A stretch of 64,000 bases of DNA from Sphingomonas faeni (lineage in GTDB: Bacteria; Pseudomonadota; Alphaproteobacteria; Sphingomonadales; Sphingomonadaceae). The first letter of the stretch is position 1. Each line of letters starts with the position of its first letter. The DNA lies in the NCBI RefSeq assembly GCF_030817315.1, contig NZ_JAUSZF010000001.1:3305001-3369000 (forward strand). The letters run 5' to 3'. This document shows, in pieces, positions 9,794 through 18,210 of this stretch. Both the position numbers and the translations under genes were made by a program. The notes under the pieces are model-generated. The model was not told the origin of the DNA and did not search any database. It saw only the letters and a list, made by a program, of their open reading frames with translations.

Positions 9794-10071
9794 ATCCACT
9801 GCGCTCTGCGCAGAAAATCGGGGCTTTCGTGGGTTGCCGGCGTTCAGCAGCCCGGCTGCTATCGTAACGCGGCATACGAGTTCAGGGGGGCGGGGCATAT
9901 CGGTTCGGCGGACATTCGGAGCTGAAGAATCGGCCCGACCAGCTCTTACATCCACACGGACCAAATAATGTTCACCCCGTACATTTACCGGCGGCGTTCC
10001 CGGACTAGGGTTGTGACGGCAAGGTTCGGAGAACGATCGATCTACGGTCCTGCGACGAACTCTGAACGGAT
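9794..10071. other. Intergenic stretch before moeA
   Basis: No gene is supported here. A short perfect stem (CTGCGC-tct-GCGCAG at 9799-9813) directly after the molybdoenzyme stop could be a weak terminator. The rest shows no recognisable site. Confidence 0.4.
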
Positions 10072-10108
10072 TTGCCCAATCCCGTTCGCGAATGCGAAAC
10101 TTGGGTAA
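10072..10108 (+). promoter_or_regulatory. Nested hairpin in the moeA leader
   Basis: TTGCCCAA (10072-10079) pairs with TTGGGTAA (10101-10108) with one G-U pair. Inside it TTCGC-gaat-GCGAA forms a perfect inner stem. The structure ends 33 bp before the moeA ATG and could be a leader control element or an operator. It does not match any molybdenum-cofactor riboswitch pattern I can confirm by eye. Confidence 0.35.
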
Positions 10109-10141
10109 GGGAGCCAGTCAGGCGATGCTGCGGGACTGCCG

Positions 10142-11398
10142 ATGACGCAACGCCATGAGAAGCGGGAAGCCGTCGCCTTCGAAACCGCGTTGGCTATGAT
10201 ACGCGGTTCCGTGGACGTTCTGCAGAACGAGAACGTTCCGTTGATCGATGCTCTCGGGCGTGTTCTGGCGAACGAGGTCCGTGCGGCATGCGACTATCCG
10301 GCGTTCGATATGTCAGCCATGGACGGATACGCATTCCGTTCGTGGACGACGGCCGGCGCCGAGACTGACGCGCCCGTCAGCTTCGGGATAGAAGGGTCGA
10401 TCTTCGCAGGAGACCAAGGGGCCGGCGAGGCACGGGACGATCATGTCTTCGGCATAGCCACGGGTGCACCGCTGCCAACGGGCTTCGACGCGGTCGTCGC
10501 GCACGAGCGATGCGTAACGGTCCAGGTCGCCGGGCACAGGATGCTGTCCGTCCCCGGTCCAATAGGGGCGTTCACGAATGTTCGTCGACGGGGGGAGGAC
10601 GCCCGACGTGACGAGCTTGTCGCCGATGCTGGCGAACTGGTGACGCCCGCGATGATCGGTGCGTTCGCGTGCTACGGCATCTCCAATGTGCCCGTCCGGA
10701 GGTCGCCTGCCGTTTCGATCTTGACGACCGGGAATGAGCTGAGAAGCGGCATCGCCGGTGCTCGCGCCGGAGTGCAGGACGGCAATGGCCCTATGTTGGT
10801 CGCGTCCTGCCGGTCCGTGGGCCTGGCGATGGAATCAGCGCGGACGGTGGGCGACGAGGTGGATGTGATCAATGCCGCGTTCGACGCCATGATCTCGGAA
10901 GACAGCCCGGACATCATTCTGACGACCGGCGGCGTCTCCGTAGGAACGCGCGACCTCATCCCGGAAGTGCTTGCGAGCCGCGGCGCCTCCATTGGTTTCC
11001 ACGGCGTGCGCATGAGGCCTGGAAAGCCCGTTCTGTTCGCGCGACTCCCGGGCGGGCAACTCGTGTTCGGCCTTCCCGGCAATCCGGTGGCGGCTCTTCT
11101 AGGATTTCGCTTCTTCGTGATGGAGGCGGTGTGCGCCATGCTGGGCGTCGAAGGCGAGCGGGGCGTTCCAATGGCCATCGGCGACGACGCCGCGCGGCCG
11201 GGCGTGACCGTGTTTTCGAAAGCACGAGCGGACTACACGGAGAACGGCACCCGCGTCGTCGAGAAGCTTCCAGGACAACAGTCTCACCTGATGCGTCCAC
11301 TGATACGGGCTAACGCTTGGTTGCGAACGCCGCCGCGCTCCGAGACCGCCGGATCATCGTTCCTATACCCGCTGATGCCTTCACCACAGCTGTTCTGA
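10142..11398 (+). CDS. moeA: Molybdopterin molybdenumtransferase MoeA
   Basis: The 418-residue cytoplasmic enzyme inserts molybdate into adenylylated molybdopterin, the last step of molybdenum cofactor synthesis. Conserved MoeA motifs are visible in order: PAFDMSAMDGYAFR near residue 55, GDQGAGEA near 95, an ATGAPLPTGFDAVV segment near 110, ILTTGNEL near 195, the DIILTTGGVSVGTRD loop near 260, and MRPGKPVLFARL with VFGLPGNPVAALLGF near 300. The length fits. It stands alone, but the preceding operon and two other loci in the window (38.0-40.4 and 46.5-50.5 kb) encode molybdoenzymes that need this cofactor. A structured leader precedes it; its ribosome site is weak. Confidence 0.95.
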   Translation: MTQRHEKREAVAFETALAMIRGSVDVLQNENVPLIDALGRVLANEVRAACDYPAFDMSAMDGYAFRSWTTAGAETDAPVSFGIEGSIFAGDQGAGEARDDHVFGIATGAPLPTGFDAVVAHERCVTVQVAGHRMLSVPGPIGAFTNVRRRGEDARRDELVADAGELVTPAMIGAFACYGISNVPVRRSPAVSILTTGNELRSGIAGARAGVQDGNGPMLVASCRSVGLAMESARTVGDEVDVINAAFDAMISEDSPDIILTTGGVSVGTRDLIPEVLASRGASIGFHGVRMRPGKPVLFARLPGGQLVFGLPGNPVAALLGFRFFVMEAVCAMLGVEGERGVPMAIGDDAARPGVTVFSKARADYTENGTRVVEKLPGQQSHLMRPLIRANAWLRTPPRSETAGSSFLYPLMPSPQLF

Positions 11399-11818
11399 AT
11401 CTTCGTCAGCGCATCCCACGGCAGGGGCCAGATGTCAGTGGACCGAATGCCCTGGAGCGCCCCGATCTCGCTTAGGCTGTTCGCGGCGGCGCACCGCTTC
11501 AGAGGCGGGCTGCGGTAGTGAGCTGGGACGAACTGCTCTGCGCTGCCGAGCGCGTGCCGCACCGGCATCCCTTCCGATGTTGTGCGTTGCCGTTCCGGCC
11601 GTCCGTTGAAACGTCTTCGGAACGGCCGTCCAGGCGATCAGAGCCGGAGCGAACGTTCCGAAAGGTCGGGAAGGAGGACATGCCGGCGTCACGTCCGGCG
11701 CTTCCACGCTTTACGGTTGCGGCGGCACGGTCGACCATCATTTCCATCGGCGTCCCAAGGCATGCCTGCCGACGAGCGCCGCTTGGCGGAACGGGCTTTT
11801 TGCCTGGACCGCGTCAGC
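11399..11818. other. Intergenic stretch after moeA
   Basis: Frames on both strands give low-complexity, arginine- and proline-rich translations without domains. I see no gene, RNA or repeat that I can support. Confidence 0.5.
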
Positions 11819-11857
11819 AACACGACGGGATAGGCTTCCCGCCAATCCCGTCGTGTT
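11819..11857 (-). terminator. Hairpin terminator after the outer-membrane protein gene
   Basis: A 13-bp perfect stem (AACACGACGGGAT with ATCCCGTCGTGTT) encloses a 13-nt loop and begins 5 bp beyond the stop codon. The U-tract is short on either strand. It could serve the minus-strand gene and also stop read-through from the moeA side. Confidence 0.6.
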
Positions 11858-11862
11858 TGCGC

Positions 11863-12438
11863 TCAGAAGCGGATACCGATGCCGCCCAGGATCTGATTGC
11901 GCGAGACGCCGTGGGAATATCGCGAATAGCGATATTCGGTCTTCAGGAAGGCGGCATTCGACAGCGCATATTCCACACCGACACCGATCCGAGCGCCGCT
12001 GTGCGCCTTCTTTTCCAGAATATCCTTGTCACGGCCGGGGGCATAACGATCGAAGTTGGCGTTCGTGTAGCCTGCCATCACGTACGCTAGGACTTGGCTT
12101 GTCGCGACGACGCCCAGACGGCCGCCGACAAAGAGATCGCGACCGCTGCGGATGCATTTCTCGGTAGCCGCCGTGCCCACGCATCCCTTGGCGGTCGACC
12201 CGGTCAACTCGACCTCGGGACCGACCCGGACACTGCCGGCAGCCACATCGTAGCCGACGATGCCGCCATAGTCGAAGCCGGTCTCCCCGTGATGGTCGCC
12301 ATCCACTCGATCCCAACCACCGATCGCGGCGACATAAGGACCCGAGAACGGAACCTCCGTCTGTGCCTGTGCGGATACTGCGCAAACTGATGCGGCGGCC
12401 GTTGCAATGCAGGCGGTCAAAATTCGGTTCTTAATCAT
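11863..12438 (-). CDS. Small outer-membrane beta-barrel protein
   Basis: The 191-residue protein has a signal peptide of about 26 residues ending in SAQAQ, then an eight-strand-like barrel (FSGPYVAAIGGWDRVDG at the start, GGIGIRF with terminal Phe at the end). This resembles the porin-family/Omp25-type surface proteins of alphaproteobacteria. Two cysteines in the middle (GCVGTAATEKC) could form a disulfide in an external loop. The ATG at 12438 is chosen because GAGGAG sits 8 nt upstream; the longer frame would start with a TTG inside that ribosome site. The shared motif lies 82 bp upstream and a strong hairpin follows the stop. Its exact role is unknown. Confidence 0.82.
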   Translation of the reverse strand: MIKNRILTACIATAAASVCAVSAQAQTEVPFSGPYVAAIGGWDRVDGDHHGETGFDYGGIVGYDVAAGSVRVGPEVELTGSTAKGCVGTAATEKCIRSGRDLFVGGRLGVVATSQVLAYVMAGYTNANFDRYAPGRDKDILEKKAHSGARIGVGVEYALSNAAFLKTEYRYSRYSHGVSRNQILGGIGIRF

Positions 12439-12519
12439 GTCGTCGCTCCTCAAGCGTTTTGTTGTGGCGCTTCGGAGAATGGAATAGTCTTGTCCCAGGC
12501 GAAATTATGCCAAGGTTTT

Positions 12520-12534
12520 ATTAAACTAAGGTTT
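12520..12534 (-). promoter_or_regulatory. Shared motif upstream of the outer-membrane protein gene
   Basis: Minus strand AAACCTTAGTTTAAT, 82 bp before the start. It differs by one base from the copy at 19779-19793. A second GTATGAT reads on the plus strand at 12536-12542. Confidence 0.5.
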
Positions 12535-12590
12535 GGTATGATTGCCCAGTTCTGCTTATCGGCCGTGGCTGGTGGGCAAAATCTGCTAGT

Positions 12591-13256
12591 CTACGCCGAT
12601 TGACTGGGGAAGCGGCTCGTACCCTCTTCGCGGACGCCCAGCGCGTCTGCCATTCGAACGAGATCAGCAAGCGATTGGGCCTGCATCTTCTTCATCATGT
12701 TACCCCTGTGTATCTTCACCGTGATCTCGCTGACGTTAAGCCGCCCGGCTACCTGCTTGTTCATCAGCCCCGCCGTCACGAGCGCCATGACTTCGCGTTC
12801 TCGCGGGGTCAGGCTGGCGTAAGCGTGTTTTGCGGCTTCGTCTCCGCGCTTTTCCGCCCTGCGGACCCGATCGATGCCGACCGCTTCGTCGACGGCTTCA
12901 AGGATATCGTCGCCCGAGAACGGTTTCGCAAGAAAGTTCACCGCCCCTGCCCGCATGCCCTTGACCGACGTCAGGACGTCGGCCTGTCCCGTCATCAGGA
13001 TCACGGGAACCGTCGCCTGGCTATGTTGGAGTTTCTGTTGAAACTCCAAACCGTTGGCGTCCTGGAGATGGACGTCGAGCAGAAGGCACGCGCAGTCATC
13101 CGCTCCCGGCGATACGGCATACTCGGCAGGCGAAGGGAAGATCTCGACGCGATAGCCTGCCGATCGTAGCAGGCTCGCAAGCGCGTTTCGAAATCCATCA
13201 TCATCATCGATGACGCAGACCAGTACGTCTAGTTCGTTGTCGGAAAGGTTGGTCAT
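12591..13256 (-). CDS. FixJ-type response regulator (receiver plus LuxR-type HTH)
   Basis: The 221-residue protein has a receiver domain with the acidic pocket (VCVIDDDDG), phosphoacceptor aspartate (LLLDVHL), conserved threonine (LMTGQA) and lysine (LAKPFS). A LuxR-type helix-turn-helix follows (LTPREREVMALVTAGLMNKQVAGRL, from about residue 150). It should bind DNA when phosphorylated. The ATG at 13256 has AAGG 7 nt upstream. No kinase is adjacent. Genes on both sides carry the shared 15-bp motif, and a weaker GTATGAT lies at 13317-13323 ahead of this gene, so it is a candidate reader of that motif. That is inference only. Confidence 0.93.
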   Translation of the reverse strand: MTNLSDNELDVLVCVIDDDDGFRNALASLLRSAGYRVEIFPSPAEYAVSPGADDCACLLLDVHLQDANGLEFQQKLQHSQATVPVILMTGQADVLTSVKGMRAGAVNFLAKPFSGDDILEAVDEAVGIDRVRRAEKRGDEAAKHAYASLTPREREVMALVTAGLMNKQVAGRLNVSEITVKIHRGNMMKKMQAQSLADLVRMADALGVREEGTSRFPSQSA

Positions 13257-13415
13257 CACCTAGCCTTGCGAATGGCGAGGAGGAATTGCAACTCGCGGTC
13301 TGTAGAATAGCGCCTGATCATACAAATCGCATCATTCTAGTCTCGATTCGACGTCCCGCGGAAGGGATTCGATGCCGCTACATGCCTTCAAAGACGTGGC
13401 AGCCCACTCTCGCCG

Positions 13416-13430
13416 CTACCAACGTATGAT
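13416..13430 (+). promoter_or_regulatory. Shared motif upstream of the SRPBCC-like gene
   Basis: CTACCAACGTATGAT ends 56 bp before the ATG at 13487, same orientation. Confidence 0.5.
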
Positions 13431-13486
13431 GGCGCCGGGACGCCGCGAATGGAAGGACATGCGCCACCAGTAGACAGGGGTTTGAG

Positions 13487-14092
13487 ATGGAACGTCAACC
13501 GGTCGTCCAACCACGCATTTCGAGCTTCGAGCCATCGCCGGTACTCGTCGAGCAGGTGCTCCTACCGCGAAGCGTCGAAGACGCGTTCGCCCGACTCACG
13601 AGCTGGCAAAGTCTGCCCGCATTGATCCCGGTGAGCCCAATGCTCGAACCGGCGCGCGGCAAGCGGATCGACCGCCCGAGCGAACAGGGCGACATGCTGA
13701 TCGGTCGCGGACATGCCGGTGGCGTCGAGCAGGTCTATCTTGTTGTCTCTGCGGTCAGTCACCTTCTGTGGACGGTGGTCGCGCGACCGCTTGGGGACGA
13801 TAGGACTGCGGAGTACCAACTCACCGTCGCTTTCAGCGCGGCGGCCGGGGGGCAGTGTCTGATGGTGGTTCAGATCGTCGGGGCCGCTTCGGAATTCATC
13901 GACCAGAACGGACTGCGTTCTCGACTCGACCGTATCAAGTCGTTGCTGGACGGAGCTGCGAACGGTCCGTCTCGCCGCCCTCGCCGTGGAACGGCGTTTT
14001 CGAGGCTGGTCAGACCGCTCTGGACGAAGGTCGAGGCCTACATGCGGATAGTAGTGGGGCGGCACTCACCTGCAGCCGCAGCAACCGGTTAG
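13487..14092 (+). CDS. SRPBCC-like (polyketide cyclase/START fold) protein
   Basis: The 201-residue protein has no signal peptide. Its N-terminal part (VEQVLLPRSVEDAFARLTSWQSLPALIPVSPML) looks like the first strand and helices of an SRPBCC ligand-binding domain. A beta-rich middle and a helix near residue 145 complete that fold, and a basic tail (PSRRPRRG) follows. Such proteins bind hydrophobic ligands or act on membrane lipids. The family call rests on pattern only. An opposite-strand frame across the same region looks like a shadow, because this strand has a promoter-like motif upstream and the better residue composition. The ribosome site is weak. Confidence 0.55.
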   Translation: MERQPVVQPRISSFEPSPVLVEQVLLPRSVEDAFARLTSWQSLPALIPVSPMLEPARGKRIDRPSEQGDMLIGRGHAGGVEQVYLVVSAVSHLLWTVVARPLGDDRTAEYQLTVAFSAAAGGQCLMVVQIVGAASEFIDQNGLRSRLDRIKSLLDGAANGPSRRPRRGTAFSRLVRPLWTKVEAYMRIVVGRHSPAAAATG

Positions 14093-14114
14093 TCGCGCGC
14101 ACAAGTTCCAAAGC

Positions 14115-14129
14115 ATACCAACGTATTAT
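14115..14129 (+). promoter_or_regulatory. Shared motif upstream of a secreted-protein gene
   Basis: ATACCAACGTATTAT ends 54 bp before the ATG at 14184, and follows the previous gene by about 20 bp. Confidence 0.5.
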
Positions 14130-14183
14130 TCAGAAATCGGTAATTTCAGTTGATACTCGTATTCTCGAAAAGGAGATCCGGTG

Positions 14184-14615
14184 ATGTTGATGGGTAACAA
14201 AACGTCGCTGCCGTCCAGCAGCGTCTTGTGCGTTGGGTTGATGACTGCCTGTATCGCCGTAGCACCCGCGGCGGCGAATCAGAAGCTCATCAACGAAGGC
14301 GTGGGGCCGATGGATCCCATCCTGCAGTATGCTGAACAGATGGCGCCCCGGAACGAGTTCTTTCTGAACTCGTCGGACGATGTCGAACTTGTCCGTTTCA
14401 AGCAGCCGCATGATCTCTCTATCTGTGTAGCCCGGTCGACAGATCGGAGGCCAAATGCGCAGGCTTACCCGATTTCCGTTGCTTGGGACGGCAACGTGGG
14501 AACGGTTACGCCAGGCAACTGCCTGACTTTCGATGCGCAGACCGTCAAGGTTCGTCCAGCCTCACGACTCCCGCAGGACATGGAACTGACCGGGACCATC
14601 CGGGTGCTCCGGTGA
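14184..14615 (+). CDS. Exported protein of unknown function
   Basis: A 143-residue protein with a signal peptide (hydrophobic VLCVGLMTACIAVAPAAA, cleavage near residue 30). The mature part is about 110 residues and has two cysteines (DLSICVARS and GNCLTFDA) that could form a disulfide. I do not recognise the family. The beta-rich pattern with a closing ELTGTIRVLR strand suggests a small periplasmic sandwich domain. The ATG at 14184 has AGGAG 8 nt upstream; a GTG one codon earlier would be too close. It has its own motif copy, so it is probably induced with the other units. Confidence 0.7.
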   Translation: MLMGNKTSLPSSSVLCVGLMTACIAVAPAAANQKLINEGVGPMDPILQYAEQMAPRNEFFLNSSDDVELVRFKQPHDLSICVARSTDRRPNAQAYPISVAWDGNVGTVTPGNCLTFDAQTVKVRPASRLPQDMELTGTIRVLR

Positions 14616-14750
14616 CCGAGTGCGTTTCGAACGGTCGCAGCAGGACCTGATTATTAAGTACGACGGACAGCAGATTGCATCTTCCGTCCTGATCCGGCGA
14701 GTGTCGAAGTGCGCTTTTCCGGAAGGCCGTTCCCGCGATCGGGTTCTTTG

Positions 14751-15122
14751 CTACAGCGGGCCGAATACTCCGCTGAGCGCCTCGACGAGCGTCTCGGCCG
14801 GGAAGGGTTTCTCCAGCACGGCGACCGCGCCGAGGGACTCCGCCCGCTCCCGTATGTGGTCAGTGGCGTGTGCAGTCATGATGATCGTAGCCGGACCCGA
14901 GCCGTGCCGGCTGAGGTTGGCGAGCAGGTCCAATCCCGACATCCCGCCCATCTGGACGTCCGAAACGATGCATGTCACATCGACGGAATCAGCTTCGAGA
15001 AAGTCCTCGGCGCTGGCGAAGGTCAACGTGTGGAGTCCCAGCGAACGGATCAGGCTGCTGGTAGCCGACCGGACGTGATGGTCGTCGTCGATGATCGCCA
15101 CGATGCGCGTCAACGGGGTCAT
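14751..15122 (-). CDS. Stand-alone FixJ-type receiver domain
   Basis: The 123-residue protein is a single CheY-like receiver: acidic pair in IIDDDHHVRSA, phosphoacceptor in CIVSDVQMGGMSGLDLL, threonine in IMTAHA, lysine in VLEKPFP. No DNA-binding domain follows, so it may act as a phosphate sink or by protein contact. The ATG at 15122 has AAGGA close upstream; the longer frame starts 11 codons earlier without support. A weaker motif-like GTATAGT sits at 15189-15195 on the same strand. The gene is divergent from the efflux operon at 15470. Confidence 0.9.
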   Translation of the reverse strand: MTPLTRIVAIIDDDHHVRSATSSLIRSLGLHTLTFASAEDFLEADSVDVTCIVSDVQMGGMSGLDLLANLSRHGSGPATIIMTAHATDHIRERAESLGAVAVLEKPFPAETLVEALSGVFGPL

Positions 15123-15469
15123 CGTCCTTCCTTCTTTCGAGCCGAAGATGGCCACGATCGGGTTCTATCCGCGTAAGGCAGGGCGAAAACTATACAATAG
15201 TTTAGAAGTCTCCCGCGACATTCGGTCGCAATCTGCACGGGCGGAAGGGATGCCTTGCAAGCCGCCGTTCCCGGTAGTGCGACCAGCGATTTCAGCAGCC
15301 GACAACGTCCAGCGGCATTGGCCGGCGGGGTGGGGTCATGCCGCTTCGGCGATACGCGGTCCCCTGACCGGTATTGCAGCCGCAGCATCCAAGTCATGGT
15401 CCCGCGATCCAATACAACCCGAAGAAGCCACGTCATAGTTGGCTGCAATCGAAGAGGAAGCGCGATGTC
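15123..15469. other. Divergent promoter region of the receiver and efflux operons
   Basis: No gene is supported. Two similar units, AGCCGCAGCATCCAAGTCAT at 15378 and ACCCGAAGAAGCCACGTCAT at 15417, are spaced 39 bp apart, and ATTGCAGCC (15373-15381) is inverted as GGCTGCAAT (15441-15449). These could be operator half-sites for the efflux operon. Confidence 0.35.
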
Positions 15470-16612
15470 ATGGCGCCCATAGCGACAGCTGATCCGACCC
15501 CGCCCCCGACGCCGCCGCAGACGGCGGCCTCAGCTCCGGCCCCCATCTCGTCGGAACCTGTCGGCGGGCGAGGGGCCTATTGGGGCCGCCTCATCGGGAC
15601 CGCCGCGTTCCTGGTCGCCGGCCTCGTGCTATATCTATGCCTTACGCGATGGGATGGCTGGGTGAGCGACCGTCGCTACCAGGAGACCGACGACGCTTAC
15701 CTCGCGGCGAATCTGACGCCCCTTGGTGCCCGAGTGGCGGGGTACGTCAAGAGCGTGCCCGCGCAGGACTTCGAGCGGGTCAAGGCGGGGCAGCTGCTCG
15801 TTCTGATAGACGACGACGATTACCGGGCGTCGCTGGCGCAGGCGGTAGCGTCCGCCGAGGTGGCACGTGCCGCCATTGGCAATCTCGAGGCGCAGCAGGG
15901 GCTTCAGAAGGCCAACATTCGCGCCGCTGCGGCATCGGTGGCTGCATCGATCGCAGTCGCCGTGAAGACCGGCAAGGCTGCACGCCGGCAAGGGACCTTG
16001 CTGACCTCCGGCGCCGGCTCCGAGGAGCAGAACGAGGCCGCTGACGCGGCAAACGCTACCGCGATCGCGCAAGTCGAGCGTGACAATGCCGTTCATCAGG
16101 CCGCCGTGCAGCAGTTGGTGGTCCTGGCGTCGCAGATACGGCAGGCGAGGGCGTCGCTCGCTTCCGCTCTCGCGGCCGCCGATATCTCGCGGATCAATCT
16201 CGGCCATACGCGGATCACGGCGCCGCAAGCCGGAGTCCTCGGCCAAAGGCAGGTGCAGCCGGGACAATATCTTGCGGTCGGCGGCCAGGTGGCCACGCTT
16301 GCTCCGCTGCCTCACATCTGGGTCATCGCCAACTACAAGGAAACGCAGCTGGCTCATATCCGGGTAGGGCAAGCCGCAACGCTGACGATCGACGCGTTTC
16401 CAGGCCACGTCATCCACGGACGAGTGTCCGGATACGCGCCCGGAACCGGGTCCCAGTTCGCGCTCCTGCCTCCGGACAACGCTACGGGTAACTTCACCAA
16501 GATCGTTCAGCGTCTCGCCGTCAAGATCCGGATCGAGGACCATGGCGATCTGGTCCAGCGGCTACGGCCCGGCATGTCCGTGACCTCGACCGTGGACACC
16601 AAGGGCGGTTGA
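15470..16612 (+). CDS. HlyD/EmrA-type membrane fusion protein of an efflux pump
   Basis: The 380-residue protein has a proline-rich cytoplasmic head, one transmembrane helix near residues 38-58 (FLVAGLVLYLCL), a biotinyl-lipoyl-like segment (TDDAYLAANLTPLGARVAGYV) and an alanine-rich coiled-coil hairpin around residues 120-230. The second half of the lipoyl/barrel region follows (ITAPQAGVLGQRQVQPGQ). It links an inner-membrane exporter to an outer-membrane channel. The ATG at 15470 is 9 nt after GAGGAAG, better than the upstream ATG at 15374. It overlaps the MFS gene by 1 bp and an outer-membrane factor follows, completing an EmrAB-TolC type system. Confidence 0.93.
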   Translation: MAPIATADPTPPPTPPQTAASAPAPISSEPVGGRGAYWGRLIGTAAFLVAGLVLYLCLTRWDGWVSDRRYQETDDAYLAANLTPLGARVAGYVKSVPAQDFERVKAGQLLVLIDDDDYRASLAQAVASAEVARAAIGNLEAQQGLQKANIRAAAASVAASIAVAVKTGKAARRQGTLLTSGAGSEEQNEAADAANATAIAQVERDNAVHQAAVQQLVVLASQIRQARASLASALAAADISRINLGHTRITAPQAGVLGQRQVQPGQYLAVGGQVATLAPLPHIWVIANYKETQLAHIRVGQAATLTIDAFPGHVIHGRVSGYAPGTGSQFALLPPDNATGNFTKIVQRLAVKIRIEDHGDLVQRLRPGMSVTSTVDTKGG

Positions 16613-18210
16613 TGGCGACCGCAGCAGACCAAAGCGATCCAAGCCCTGCGCTTCCGCGCGGTGCCCTTGTCGGGCTGACCGCAGTCATCCTCGGAGCGTT
16701 CATATCCACGCTCACCGGACGTCTATCCAGTTTCGGTCTCGCCGACATACGCGGCGCGATTCATGCCGGCTATGACGAAGGGGCGTGGATCACGACGTCG
16801 ATGACTACGGCACAGATGCTGGTGACCCCGCTGACCATCTGGGCGGGCACGGTCTACGGTCCCCGAAAGGTGTTGATATGGGGCGCGACGCTTTTCGCGG
16901 CCGCGTCGACGGCTATCCCGTTCTCAACGAGCCTCGCACAACTACTGACGTTTCAGTTCCTGGCTGGCATGGGTTCCGGGACCTTCATCCCATTGACGCT
17001 ACCCGTCGTACTAAGGACGCTACCGCCGCGCTTCTGGGCCTACGGCATCGTCGTCTACGCGCTCAACCTGGAGCTTTCACTCAACATCTCGGCCTCGCTG
17101 GAGGCATGGTACATCGACAATCTGAGCTGGCGGTTCATCTTCTGGCAGAGCGTTCCGCTTGCCATCGCGATGATCGCCTGCCTGTACTTCGGCCTCCCCA
17201 GGCAACCCAAGGCGAAGACCACGAAGCGTCCGGCGCTGTTCGGCGTGATGACAGCAGGACTGGGACTGGCGCTCATCTATGCAGGGCTCGATCAGGGAAA
17301 CCGGCTGAACTGGCTGGCATCGGGTACGATCGTCGGCCTTCTCTCCGCGGGACTGATTCTACTGGGTGCCGCCGTCATCAACCTTCTTCTGGTTCCGAGC
17401 GATTGGTTCGATCTGAGGGGAGCGGTCAAATGGCCGCTCCCTCTGCTTCTGCTGATGGTCCTGGTGTTGCGCCTCACCATCCTGTCGACCGCCTTTCTCA
17501 TACCCCAGTTCCTGATCTCGGTGCGCGGCTATCGTTCGCTCGAAGTCGGGCAAGCCCTGATCTGGATCGCGGTTCCCCAGTTGATCGCGGCGCCGATCGC
17601 GGCCCTCCTGCTCCGAAGAATGGACTCGCGATGGACGGCCTGCGTGGGTCTCGTGGCGATCGCCACCGCCTGCTGGATCGTATCGCAGACGATGACTGCG
17701 GCGTGGGGGCCGGAGCAGTTTCTGGCCACGCAGCTGCTCCAGGCTCTCGGGCAGACGCTGGCGTTGAGCGGGATCGTCTTCACTTCGGTGTTGCGGATGC
17801 GGACCGACATCCAGGCGACATTCGGCGCGATGCTGCAGTCGGCTCGGCTGATGGGCGGCGAACTCGGACTTGCCTTCACGGTCACGTTCGTCCGCATGCG
17901 CGAGCAGCATGCCTCCAACGTCATCGGGCAAAACGTTGTTTCGGGCGATCCCGACGTCGTAGGGCGGCTCCACCAATACGCCCGCATCCTCGCTCCCCGA
18001 TCCGGGGCCGAGACGGAACCCAGGTCGGTAGGCTTGCTCGCCAGCACGGTCCGGCAGGCTGCCGACCTCCAGTCATGCATCGACGGCTTCCTCGCGATCG
18101 GCTTCGTTTCGATGCTGGCGTTGATCGTTCTCTTCATACTCAGGCCGGTTCCTTCCGGACCCGCCACCTACCGTCCCTTCAAGTTTCAATTTCGGGGGCT
18201 CCGTCGATGA
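16612..18210 (+). CDS. DHA2-family (EmrB-like) MFS drug exporter
   Basis: The 532-residue inner-membrane protein has about 14 transmembrane helices, the size and layout of the DHA2 drug:proton antiporter family. The early GAFISTLTGRLSSFGLADI and DEGAWITTSMTTAQMLVTPLTIW segments match EmrB-type transporters. It exports drugs or toxic hydrophobic compounds using the proton gradient. The ATG overlaps the adaptor stop by one base (TGATG), and the outer-membrane factor starts in its stop codon (ATGA). The three genes form one tightly coupled operon. The substrate is unknown. Confidence 0.94.
   Translation: MATAADQSDPSPALPRGALVGLTAVILGAFISTLTGRLSSFGLADIRGAIHAGYDEGAWITTSMTTAQMLVTPLTIWAGTVYGPRKVLIWGATLFAAASTAIPFSTSLAQLLTFQFLAGMGSGTFIPLTLPVVLRTLPPRFWAYGIVVYALNLELSLNISASLEAWYIDNLSWRFIFWQSVPLAIAMIACLYFGLPRQPKAKTTKRPALFGVMTAGLGLALIYAGLDQGNRLNWLASGTIVGLLSAGLILLGAAVINLLLVPSDWFDLRGAVKWPLPLLLLMVLVLRLTILSTAFLIPQFLISVRGYRSLEVGQALIWIAVPQLIAAPIAALLLRRMDSRWTACVGLVAIATACWIVSQTMTAAWGPEQFLATQLLQALGQTLALSGIVFTSVLRMRTDIQATFGAMLQSARLMGGELGLAFTVTFVRMREQHASNVIGQNVVSGDPDVVGRLHQYARILAPRSGAETEPRSVGLLASTVRQAADLQSCIDGFLAIGFVSMLALIVLFILRPVPSGPATYRPFKFQFRGLRR

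Noticed and set aside
13562..14065. A 167-residue minus-strand frame over the SRPBCC-like gene
   Set aside because: Composition is arginine-rich and it has no upstream signal; the plus-strand gene has a motif copy.
15189..15195. GTATAGT on the minus strand ahead of the receiver gene
   Set aside because: The left half is a poor match; it may be an ordinary -10 box and was not included in the motif set.
16785..18206. A 960-residue plus frame extending upstream of the outer-membrane factor
   Set aside because: The first half lies in a different frame within the MFS exporter and is arginine-rich with no domains; only the part from 18207 is the real gene.
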